From: an uncultured Sphingobacteriaceae bacterium
GTDB lineage: Bacteria > Bacteroidota > Bacteroidia > Sphingobacteriales > Sphingobacteriaceae
DNA: 64,000 bases
Direction: 5' to 3'
Assembly (NCBI GenBank): GCA_946480915.1
Contig: CAMLLO010000001.1
Location: 1 to 64,000 of the forward strand
Below, one piece after another: positions 18,215-26,489 of this stretch; position 1 is the first letter of the stretch, and every line of letters begins with the position of its first letter. The notes beneath the pieces were generated by a model. The model saw nothing but the letters and a program-made list of their open reading frames with translations. It did no database searches and was not told the DNA's origin. The position numbers and the translations under genes were made by a program.

Positions 18215-18960
18215 GAAGGGGATTTAAAATAATAAACACTGTATCCTATTACTTCCTTAATATAGACGTTCCATTTTAATAGAGTGTCTGCACTTGGTAT
18301 AAAGCTGCTGATTGTCGTTTTTTCTCGGCCTGCGATGTAATTACACGGGTAGGGCATTACATCGACATTCATCTTTTTGAATGTTTGTAGTGATCGTCGC
18401 ATATGAAATGCTGAAGTTACAAGCAAATAGGGTGGTCGTAAATTCCTGCTCATTAATATGGTCTTAGAGAATTTAGCGTTCTCGAATGTGTTTCTAGAGC
18501 CTCGTTCGATTAAAACACTGGTGTCGGCGATGCCAAAGTATTTTAATTCGTTTTTAACCCACGTGGCTTCTCTAAAAGCACTCGGGTTAATATCGGCATT
18601 CCCTCCACTGAAAAGTAGATGATCAACTTTTTTCGTGTTCTTTAATTTAATAGCCTGTATAAATCTGTCGGATGCACTATTAAAGTATCCATTTCCATAT
18701 TGGTCTTCACTTACAAATCCACCTAAAATAATTGCACAGGAATAGTGACCCTTTAAATCTTTGCCTTCAATATCCCAAAATCCGGCGAATAAATTAAGAA
18801 GAAATGTATTAGTGAAAAAGATGAGAATTGATAAAGCAGCAATCAGGCATCTTCTTTTAATTCGATGATTTTTAAACAGAAATGCAGAAGCCAATGCAAT
18901 TCCTATCCAGGTTATAGGATAAATAAAATTGACTAATAGTTTCGAAAGGATGAAAAACAT
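18211..18960 (-). CDS. YdcF/ElyC/SanA-family (DUF218) membrane protein
   Basis: The protein has 249 residues with two N-terminal membrane segments (about 1-20 and 35-55) and an external DUF218 domain: CAIILGGF, SASDRFIQAIKL, LLFSGGNAD, ERGSRNTFENA, LLVTSAFHMRRS. The SRNTFENA and SAFHMRR blocks are diagnostic. Members such as ElyC and SanA affect envelope integrity and peptidoglycan or lipid-carrier handling; the exact chemistry is not established. Single gene with a 4-bp tail-to-tail overlap with the GLPGLI gene. Confidence 0.85.
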   Translation of the reverse strand: MFFILSKLLVNFIYPITWIGIALASAFLFKNHRIKRRCLIAALSILIFFTNTFLLNLFAGFWDIEGKDLKGHYSCAIILGGFVSEDQYGNGYFNSASDRFIQAIKLKNTKKVDHLLFSGGNADINPSAFREATWVKNELKYFGIADTSVLIERGSRNTFENAKFSKTILMSRNLRPPYLLVTSAFHMRRSLQTFKKMNVDVMPYPCNYIAGREKTTISSFIPSADTLLKWNVYIKEVIGYSVYYFKSPS

Positions 18961-19222
18961 GCTCAGAAGTTTTTCTGTAAGATTAAGAAATAATCTCGAC
19001 GATTTAGATGCAGGAAAGAGGATTTTGCAATGTGTTTGTGTTTTAATTAATTGACCCGCAAAAGGTTATACTTCATGAATATTACCCTTCTGACAGATGT
19101 TTTTTGAAATTATTAAATTATTGTTAATTTTTTTTCAAAATATTGAAACCTAATGGTACTTTATTGCGAACAAGGCACTAATAATTTTGCTGTAACTAGA
19201 AGTACTAAACCTTTTTTCATTA

Positions 19223-20689
19223 ATGATCATTTTTCAAAACGAGGATCAATCTACAGTTCGAATTTCCGGGAGTATTCCAGAAGTTATTGTTTACGATAAC
19301 TCTACTATTCAAAAAAACTGCTCCGGGGTGACTACCCCGCTAACTTATAATTTCTCAAAAAGGGTTTATGCTACCGTCTTTACACAAACGTTTAAAAAAC
19401 TCTCTTTTTTTGAGAGAACCTTACTAGAAAATCAAGAATCTTTTTTGGATCTTATTGGACAGGTTAAAGGGCGGATTTATTTAAATATTAATAACTGGCA
19501 TAAAGTGCTTCAACTTTCCTCAGCTCTTTATCAAAATAAAACAAGTTTGGCGGAAGTAATAGGACTGGGAGAGCCGATTGCTTTCATTGATGAAAAAGAA
19601 AAGACATTCGGGCAAAAATGTTTGCTCCTTTGGAGGAAAATTGTACATTTTTATAAGCTTCCAATTGTTTTTAAAGTATTTGAAATACAGCTCCCCCGCG
19701 TTCTTAAGAGCATGCAGAGTTATTCTGCTGATTTTTATAAAAAGGACTTGGACTTGATGGATATTCGGGAATTGAAAGCTGAAAAAGCGAACCTCGACAA
19801 GTCACTTTCAAACTATTGGTATGCGCCGGTACTGAATGAGTTACAAGTTCAGATGCTCCGTAGCACCGTTGAAAAAAGATTAAAAAAATCAGGTTTTGAT
19901 AATAGTGGTGAATTAATAGACACGTTTTTGGCAGAGCAGCAATCGCTAGCCAACCTTGAGCCTGCGAGGAATTTACATAGATTAGCATTGCAGGCAATTC
20001 TGTACCCCGAATTGAAGGTTCTCATAAATCGCTTACCAGCCGATATTCATAGTCAGGTTCAAGTTAGGTTTGAGGATTTTTATACAGAGGTAAACCATTT
20101 TATTGATTTGTACGGTGATAAAACAAGCGGAGAGTTGAAGCTGGAAACTCAGACAATGCGTACAGAACCGCTTATTTTTTATCGCTACTTAAGAGATTGC
20201 CTTAACGCCCAGATTTCTGAAATCAGAGCTAATAGCCATTCCCGGCAACAGGCATTAAAAATACTGGAAGGAAAGCTTTCGCATTTGCCTGCATCCCGGA
20301 GAAATCAAATTCTCAAAAGAGTAATCAGCCTTCAACAAGCTGTTGCCCACCGTGAGGTATTTAAACTCGAGCGAAGCCGCATGGTAGGGATGTATCGTGC
20401 TTTATATAATGGCTTTGGCAAGTGCTTTGTGAAGAATAACTGGATCGAAAGTGTGGGGGATATATTTTATCTTACAGAAGACGAAATTTTATCATCCGGA
20501 AACGGACATGAAAATATCTTTGACACACTAATTGCGACACGTAAGCAAGAGTATAACCTTTATCAGATGGAGAATGTACCTTCCAGGGTGTTTGTCTTCA
20601 GTAAAATCATCAATGCCATAGATAACGAAACAGAAGTTCCGGTAATTCATGGCTTTGATCCGGACGAAGTGAAGGCAGAAGTTGCCTAA
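19223..20689 (+). pseudogene. Orphan central domain of a PEP-utilising (PEP synthase/rifampin phosphotransferase-like) enzyme, probably a remnant
   Basis: The open frame has 488 codons. Residues about 18-50 (VIVYDNSTIQ, then GVTTPLTYNFSKRVYATVF) and later blocks (FIDLYGDKTSGELKLET, REVFKLERSRMVGMYRAL, DIFYLTEDEI) match the middle part of large proteins that join an N-terminal PEP/pyruvate-binding ATP-grasp domain to a C-terminal phosphohistidine domain. Both ends are missing: there is no ATP-grasp sequence upstream and the frame stops just after DEVKAEV, where the swivelling domain should begin. In the shifted frame from 20686, about 26 codons read TDQG...GRIAH...AVF, resembling the lost phosphohistidine motif. 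Without either catalytic part the protein cannot do the family reaction. A retained stand-alone protein is the alternative. Confidence 0.6.
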
Positions 20690-20821
20690 CAGATCAAGGC
20701 AGACGGGGAAGAATTGCTCACATCTTGGCTTCGCATACTGGATCTATTCAAGCCGTTTTTAAATAAAGTGACTTAAGTCATTTTATTTAAATGCCCGAAT
20801 GCTCAAATTCGGCGTCCATAC

Positions 20822-21868
20822 ATGCATTACAAAACAAGATCAATTGGAATATGGCTCCTTGTTGGAGTAGCTATGATTATCGTGCAGGTCGTTCTTGGAG
20901 GCATCACCCGCCTTACAGGTTCTGGTCTTTCAATTACCGAATGGAAGCCTCTGATGGGCGTAATACCGCCGGTAAATGAGCGCGAATGGCAACAGGCATT
21001 TGAGAAATATCAGCAAATAGCTCAATTTAAACAGCTAAACGCCCATTTTTCACTCTCTGATTTCAAGTTTATTTTCTTTTGGGAATGGTTTCATCGCTTA
21101 TGGGGGCGCTTGTTGGGTGTAGTATTTCTTATCCCTTTTTTCATTTTCCTGGCTAATGGATTATTCACAAAAAGTATGATTAAGCCATTGCTGATCCTGT
21201 TTTTTCTTGGAGCATTGCAAGGATTGATAGGATGGATAATGGTTCGTAGTGGCTTGAATGATAAAGATTTATATGTGAGTCATGTTAGGTTGGCCATACA
21301 CTTTATCGCTGCGATGATATTGTTGGTATATACTTTTTGGTTTGCCCTGGCGATGCTATTTAGCAAAGAAATACAAATTTCGAATTCGTATCTCAAGAAC
21401 TTTGCCCTTATAATTGTTGCTTTATTATTTATTCAATTAATATATGGGGCTTTTATGGCTGGTCTAAAGGCAGGCGTTTTTGCACCAACATGGCCTGATA
21501 TTAATGGAGCGTATATAATTGATCGTCCTGAGATGTCTTTATTAAGAGCTTGCATTTATGATCCAATTACAATCCATTTCATCCACAGAAGCCTTGCGTA
21601 CCTGATTGTAATTTTAGTGTCGGTTTGGACCTTTAGCGCTTTAAAGGAAAAAGAAAATTCTTTTTTCAACCGGGTAAAATTGTTGCCTCTGTTTTTGGTT
21701 TTAATTCAAGTGGTTTTAGGGATATGTGCCGTTTTGTCGAGTTATAAAGCAATTCCCCAGGGCTGGGGTATTTTTGAATGGAGCGCTCAGCTACATCAAT
21801 TTGGGGCCATCTTTTTACTGCTTTCTTTGACCTTGATGGTCTATGTTCTTGAAAGACCACGAACATGA
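20822..21868 (+). CDS. ctaA: Heme A synthase CtaA/Cox15
   Basis: The protein has 348 residues, about eight membrane segments. The N-terminal block VQVVLGGITRLTGSGLSITEWKP is diagnostic, as are EWFHRLWGRLLG, VSHVRLAIHF, PTWPDINGAYI and FIHRSLAYL, which supply the paired histidines for the two heme sites, plus LHQFGAIF near the end. It converts heme O to heme A for aa3-type oxidases in the inner membrane. The length and the tryptophan-rich first loop fit the longer Cox15-like type. It is followed by a strong bidirectional terminator and faces lspA. Confidence 0.93.
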   Translation: MHYKTRSIGIWLLVGVAMIIVQVVLGGITRLTGSGLSITEWKPLMGVIPPVNEREWQQAFEKYQQIAQFKQLNAHFSLSDFKFIFFWEWFHRLWGRLLGVVFLIPFFIFLANGLFTKSMIKPLLILFFLGALQGLIGWIMVRSGLNDKDLYVSHVRLAIHFIAAMILLVYTFWFALAMLFSKEIQISNSYLKNFALIIVALLFIQLIYGAFMAGLKAGVFAPTWPDINGAYIIDRPEMSLLRACIYDPITIHFIHRSLAYLIVILVSVWTFSALKEKENSFFNRVKLLPLFLVLIQVVLGICAVLSSYKAIPQGWGIFEWSAQLHQFGAIFLLLSLTLMVYVLERPRT

Positions 21869-21872
21869 CACG

Positions 21873-21908
21873 CAAAAAAAAAGCCCCTTGTTATTGGGGC
21901 TTTTTTTT
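21873..21908. terminator. Bidirectional terminator between ctaA and lspA
   Basis: AAAAAAAAAGCCCC, a TTGTTATT loop, then GGGGCTTTTTTTT. The GC stem is flanked by A and T runs on both sides, so it serves both convergent genes. It overlaps the lspA stop codon by 2 bp. Confidence 0.85.
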
Positions 21909-22557
21909 ATTCTTCAACTATTTCACTGTGAGGGAAGCTTTCTTCCACTCTTTCTTCTTTAAAATATCTTTTTTGGAAAATTAATATTGAGATAACTCCT
22001 ATTGAAATAGCCGCGTCAGCGATATTAAATACAGGTCTGAAAAAAACAAAATCTTCGCCCCCCCATATCGGAAACCACGAAGGGATTATACCCTCAATGA
22101 TAGGAAAATAAAACATATCCACGACTTTCCCGTGGAACAATCCTGCATATCCACCCCCGGCCGGCAAAAGCTTGGCTGGTTCAAAATAAGTGCTTTCAGA
22201 AAATATTAAACCGTAAAAGGACGAATCAATGATATTTCCTAATGCACCCGCAAAAATCAATGCTACATTCAGAATTAAACCTCTGTGGTATTTATTCTTT
22301 ATAAGATACACTACGCCATAGCCAATCATGGATACGGCAGCTATCCTGAATAAAGTTAAAGCAAGCTTTCCGGCTTCGCCACCAAACTCCATTCCAAATG
22401 CCATTCCATTGTTTTCTGTAAAATGAATGATGGCCCAATCTCCTAAAAGGTGGAACTCCTGACCAAGGGTCATATTTAGTTTAATCCAGAACTTGAGGAT
22501 CTGATCTGCAAGCAGGATAAAAACTATTGCAAGAAAAGGCTTGTAATAAGCTTTCAT
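21907..22557 (-). CDS. lspA: Lipoprotein signal peptidase II
   Basis: The protein has 216 residues with four membrane segments. The signal-peptidase II motifs are present: ADQILKFWIK in the first helix, FTENNGMAFGM, the first catalytic aspartate in GNIIDSSFYG and the second in FNIADAAIS. It removes signal peptides from diacylglyceryl-modified prolipoproteins in the inner membrane. The product is somewhat longer than the E. coli enzyme (about 165) because of a loop at about 110-160, which is usual in Bacteroidota. The start overlaps the stop of the TraR/DksA gene by 1 bp. The order ileS - traR/dksA - lspA indicates one operon. Confidence 0.93.
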   Translation of the reverse strand: MKAYYKPFLAIVFILLADQILKFWIKLNMTLGQEFHLLGDWAIIHFTENNGMAFGMEFGGEAGKLALTLFRIAAVSMIGYGVVYLIKNKYHRGLILNVALIFAGALGNIIDSSFYGLIFSESTYFEPAKLLPAGGGYAGLFHGKVVDMFYFPIIEGIIPSWFPIWGGEDFVFFRPVFNIADAAISIGVISILIFQKRYFKEERVEESFPHSEIVEE

Positions 22558-22940
22558 TAACTTTGTTTCAATTTGGCTTCCATGCTCAATGTTGTGTGTG
22601 GAACCGAGCGTAAACGTTCTTTCTGTATTAATTTGCCTGTTTCGCGGCAGATACCGTAAGTTTTGTTTTCAATACGTACCAGGGCAGCCTCAAGATTGTC
22701 AATAAACTTTTTCTGGCGTGCAGCAAGCTGATTTATCTGCTCTTTTTCTAATGTTGCCGAGCCGTCTTCCAGCGTTTTGTATGTGCCCGCAGTATCATCA
22801 GTACCATTCAGGTTCGGATTACTTAATGACTGTGTTAAAGAACCAAGTTCTTCTTTTGCAACCTTTAGTTTTTCCAGAATGAGGTCTTTAAATTCTTGTA
22901 ATTCTGCGTCAGAATATCTTGTTTTTTCGTGGTTTTCCAT
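22557..22940 (-). CDS. TraR/DksA-family protein lacking the zinc cysteines
   Basis: The protein has 127 residues: an N-terminal coiled coil (about 5-85) and a C-terminal DksA-like block (YGICRETGKLIQKERLRSVPHTTLS). DksA binds the RNA polymerase secondary channel and uses four cysteines to hold zinc. Here only one cysteine remains (CRETG), so zinc binding of the classic kind is not expected. The ETGKLI...RLRSVP motif keeps the family fold. It sits between ileS (2 bp gap) and lspA (1 bp overlap). The role is inferred to be modulation of transcription initiation. Confidence 0.85.
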   Translation of the reverse strand: MENHEKTRYSDAELQEFKDLILEKLKVAKEELGSLTQSLSNPNLNGTDDTAGTYKTLEDGSATLEKEQINQLAARQKKFIDNLEAALVRIENKTYGICRETGKLIQKERLRSVPHTTLSMEAKLKQS

Positions 22941-22942
22941 CT

Positions 22943-25900
22943 TTAAGCTTTTGTGATTGAAATTAGTAATTCTTGCTCATCAATTTCTACTTTCTCGCCC
23001 TTGTTTAATTCAGTAACAAGTTCAAACGAGTCGGCCAGAACTTCCGCGCAAATATATGATAAATTATTTTTTACCGCTTCTGTGATATATGGATGACTAC
23101 TGGTACGTACATGTATTTTATCTGTTACTTCGAACTCTAAATCTTTTCTTAAATTTTGAATCCGGTTTACCAGTTCCCTTGAAATACCCTCTTGTTTTAA
23201 TTCATCCGTTATCGTAACATCTAAAGCTACGGTTAGTTTGCCCATGTTAGTTACCTGCCATCCAGGTACATCTTCAGCGATAATTTCAACATCATCGATT
23301 GAAACGTCCAGTCTAAAGTCGTCTTTAACAAACTGAATAACTTCTTTACTCTCAAAGTCGCTCAACTCATCGGAAGACAAGGAAGTAATAAAAGCAGCTA
23401 CGTCTTTCATGTGTTTGCCCGCCTTAGATCCAAGTGCTTTAAAGTTCGGTTTAACTTTCTTCTTAATGATGCCCGATGTATCGTTAATAAATTCTATGTT
23501 TTTAATATTCGTTTCCGAAAGAATAAGTTCTTTAACACGCTCAACTTTTTCCTGGAAATGGCTATCTAACACCGGCAACAAAATTTTGTTTAATGGCTGC
23601 CGAACGTTTATGCCAACTTTTTTCCTTAATGAAAGAATCATTGACGATATATTTTGCGCGATAAACATTCTTTCTTCCAAATCAGAATCAACTAAGGCTG
23701 CCTGGTAAACAGGAAAATCTGAAAGGTGAATTGATTCGGCTTGTTCTTTAGCAGTGATACCGTTTAAATCTAAAAATAAACGCTCGCTAAAGAAAGGAGC
23801 TATAGGCGACATTAGCTTGGATACCGTAATTAAACACGAATATAACGTTTGGTAAGCCGAAATCTTATCCTCAGTGTACTCTCCCTTCCAAAAACGTCTG
23901 CGGCATAAACGAACATACCAGTTACTTAAATGCTCGTCAACAAACTCCTGAATAGCGCGTGCAGCACGAGTTGGCTCAAAATCTGCATAATAACCATCAA
24001 CTTCTTTGCTTAATGTATTTAGAAGCGAAATTACCCATCGATCGATCTCCGGTCTGTTTTCGATCGCAATTTCGGCTTCAGAATAGCGGAAGTTATCAAT
24101 ATTGGCATACAGAGCGAAAAAGGCATAGGTATTGTAAAGTGTTCCGAAAAATTTCCGGCGTACTTCGTCCAGGCCTTCGATGTTAAATTTCAGGTTATCC
24201 CAGGGCGATGCGTTACTGATCATGTACCAGCGTGTAGCGTCGGCACTGTATTTCTCAATTGTTTCAAACGGATCTACTGCATTGCCTAAACGTTTAGACA
24301 TTTTATTTCCGTTCTTATCCAGAACCAAGCCGTTAGAAACCACATTCTTAAAGGCAATCGAGTCGTTCAGCATTACTGCAATGGCATGCAGCGTAAAAAA
24401 CCAACCTCTTGTTTGGTCAACACCTTCGGCAATGAAATCTGCCGGATAGGAGGCTTCAAACTTGTCTTTATTTTCAAAAGGATAATGCCATTGAGCATAA
24501 GGCATTGCACCCGAGTCGAACCATACGTCAATCAAATCTGGTTCGCGAAGCATCTTTTTGCCAGTGGATGAAATCAAAATAACATCGTCCACATAGGGCC
24601 TGTGTAAGTCGAAATGACCTTCAGCAAGGTCGTGCAATTGAGCTTGAGCTTTATCTAATTCTTCATTATCAAGCAATCCGCTATTGATTGCGGCTGTAAC
24701 TTTGTCTTTTAGTTCCTGAACAGAACCAATGCAAAGTTCTTCAGAGTTGTCCTCCGTTCTCCATATCGGAAGCGGAGTTCCCCAATAACGTGAACGTGAA
24801 AGATTCCAGTCTACCAGGTTTTCGAGCCAGTTCCCAAAGCGACCTGTTCCGGTAGCTTCGGGTTTCCAGTTGATCGTTTTATTTAGTTCAACTAAGCGTT
24901 CTTTTACTGCAGTGGTTTTAATGAACCAGCTATCCAATGGATAATACAGCACTGGTTTATCAGTTCTCCAGCAATGCGGATAACTGTGTTCGTATTTTTT
25001 TACATCGAAGGCTTTATTGTCTTCTTTAAGTTTGATTGCGATAAGAACATCAGTGGGCTTGAAATCGGCAGCTTTGCGTTCTTCATCGGTATAAAATTCC
25101 TCCTTAACATAATGGCCGGCAAAATCGCTCACTTCATCAACAAACTTAGCCTGGCGATTAACCAAAGGCTGCTGTTTGCCGTTTTCGTCAATCACCATCA
25201 CGGCTGGAATTCCGCTGTCTCTGGCCGCTCTAAAGTCATCTGCACCAAAAGTTGGAGCAATGTGAACTATACCTGTACCATCTTCAGTTGTGATAAAATC
25301 ACCGGGTATTACCCTGAAGCCGTTCTTTTCTAAATCTTCGTTGCTAACGTAAGGCATCAGCTGTTCGTAACGTAGCCCAACTAGATCGGCGCCCTGAAAT
25401 TCGGCGGCAATTTCCCAGGGGATAAGCTTGTCTCCGTCCTTGTAATCTTGAAAGGAAGCGTTTTGAGCTTCAGGTTTAAAATGCTTAGCAACTAAATCTT
25501 TAGCCAGAATTACGCTAACAGGGGCATAAGTATACTGGTTAAAGGTTTTGATTTTCACATAAGTGATGGCGTTCCCAACAGCTAAGGCGCTATTTGAAGG
25601 TAAAGTCCACGGAGTTGTGGTCCACGCTAAAATGGCGGTGTCTTCTGCGATATCGTCAAACAACACCGGTATTAAAGGATGTACCTGATCTTTTTTAATG
25701 CGAAACTGGGCAACTATTGAGGTGTCTTTAATATTCCTGTACGTTCCCGGCTGGTTTAATTCGTGCGAACTTAAACCTGTACCTGCAGCAGGCGAAAAAG
25801 GCTGAATAGTGTATCCTTTATATAAGTATCCTTTGTTGTAAAGTTCTTTTAAAATCCACCAAAGTGTTTCAATGTAATTGTTTTCGTATGTTATATACGG

Positions 25901-26335
25901 ATGTTCAAGATCGACCCAATAACCCATTTTCTCGGTCAGATCGTTCCAAACATCTGTATACTTCATTACTTCTTTCCGGCAGGCCGCATTGTATTCATCC
26001 ACAGATATCTTTTTACCAATATCCTCTTTGGTGATACCCAACGTCTTTTCAACAGCAAGTTCTATTGGAAGTCCATGGGTGTCCCAACCGCCTTTACGTT
26101 CAACCCGGTAGCCTTTCAATGTTTTATAACGACAAAAAATATCTTTAATACTTCTAGCCATAACGTGATGAATACCAGGCATTCCATTGGCAGAAGGAGG
26201 TCCTTCATAAAAAGTATAGGGCTTAGAAGCAGGGCGATTAGAGACGGATTTTTCGAATATATTATTCGTTTTCCAGTATTCTAAAATATCTTTTCCTGTT
26301 TCAGATAAATTGAGTTGTTTATATTCTTTATACAT
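22943..26335 (-). CDS. ileS: Isoleucyl-tRNA synthetase
   Basis: The frame opens with a TTG at 26353, but the ATG at 26335 gives the usual N-terminus (MYKEYKQLNLSETGKDILEYW), 1130 residues. Class I signature motifs are GMPGIHHVMA (HIGH variant) and GNKMSKRLGN (KMSKS variant). The WTTTPWTLPSN editing-domain motif, YWGTPLPIW and EGVDQTRGWF are also present. The length, the GIHH/KMSKR pair and the C-terminal extension fit the eukaryote-like type 2 IleRS common in Bacteroidota. It charges tRNA-Ile and edits valine. First gene of an operon with the TraR/DksA protein and lspA. Confidence 0.96.
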   Translation of the reverse strand: MYKEYKQLNLSETGKDILEYWKTNNIFEKSVSNRPASKPYTFYEGPPSANGMPGIHHVMARSIKDIFCRYKTLKGYRVERKGGWDTHGLPIELAVEKTLGITKEDIGKKISVDEYNAACRKEVMKYTDVWNDLTEKMGYWVDLEHPYITYENNYIETLWWILKELYNKGYLYKGYTIQPFSPAAGTGLSSHELNQPGTYRNIKDTSIVAQFRIKKDQVHPLIPVLFDDIAEDTAILAWTTTPWTLPSNSALAVGNAITYVKIKTFNQYTYAPVSVILAKDLVAKHFKPEAQNASFQDYKDGDKLIPWEIAAEFQGADLVGLRYEQLMPYVSNEDLEKNGFRVIPGDFITTEDGTGIVHIAPTFGADDFRAARDSGIPAVMVIDENGKQQPLVNRQAKFVDEVSDFAGHYVKEEFYTDEERKAADFKPTDVLIAIKLKEDNKAFDVKKYEHSYPHCWRTDKPVLYYPLDSWFIKTTAVKERLVELNKTINWKPEATGTGRFGNWLENLVDWNLSRSRYWGTPLPIWRTEDNSEELCIGSVQELKDKVTAAINSGLLDNEELDKAQAQLHDLAEGHFDLHRPYVDDVILISSTGKKMLREPDLIDVWFDSGAMPYAQWHYPFENKDKFEASYPADFIAEGVDQTRGWFFTLHAIAVMLNDSIAFKNVVSNGLVLDKNGNKMSKRLGNAVDPFETIEKYSADATRWYMISNASPWDNLKFNIEGLDEVRRKFFGTLYNTYAFFALYANIDNFRYSEAEIAIENRPEIDRWVISLLNTLSKEVDGYYADFEPTRAARAIQEFVDEHLSNWYVRLCRRRFWKGEYTEDKISAYQTLYSCLITVSKLMSPIAPFFSERLFLDLNGITAKEQAESIHLSDFPVYQAALVDSDLEERMFIAQNISSMILSLRKKVGINVRQPLNKILLPVLDSHFQEKVERVKELILSETNIKNIEFINDTSGIIKKKVKPNFKALGSKAGKHMKDVAAFITSLSSDELSDFESKEVIQFVKDDFRLDVSIDDVEIIAEDVPGWQVTNMGKLTVALDVTITDELKQEGISRELVNRIQNLRKDLEFEVTDKIHVRTSSHPYITEAVKNNLSYICAEVLADSFELVTELNKGEKVEIDEQELLISITKA

Positions 26336-26363
26336 CTGTCGGCTTCGCTCCAAAATAAGGCTG

Positions 26364-26371
26364 CAAAGGTA
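26364..26371 (-). promoter_or_regulatory. -7 promoter element of ileS
   Basis: On the minus strand TACCTTTG matches TAnnTTTG exactly, 28 bp before the ATG at 26335. No clear TTTG at -33. Confidence 0.6.
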
Positions 26372-26489
26372 AGAAAATACGCTTAGAAAAATAAATTAAG
26401 CATTTCTTAGCCAGGGAAATCGGTTTTAAAATTTGCAATGATTGATTATGCAAAACAACTCATAGAATGTGTAAATCATCTTCAAAGGT

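Noticed and set aside
23409..23708. Plus-strand open frames inside ileS, including this one of about 99 codons
   Set aside because: They are antisense to conserved IleRS sequence and have no recognisable domain.
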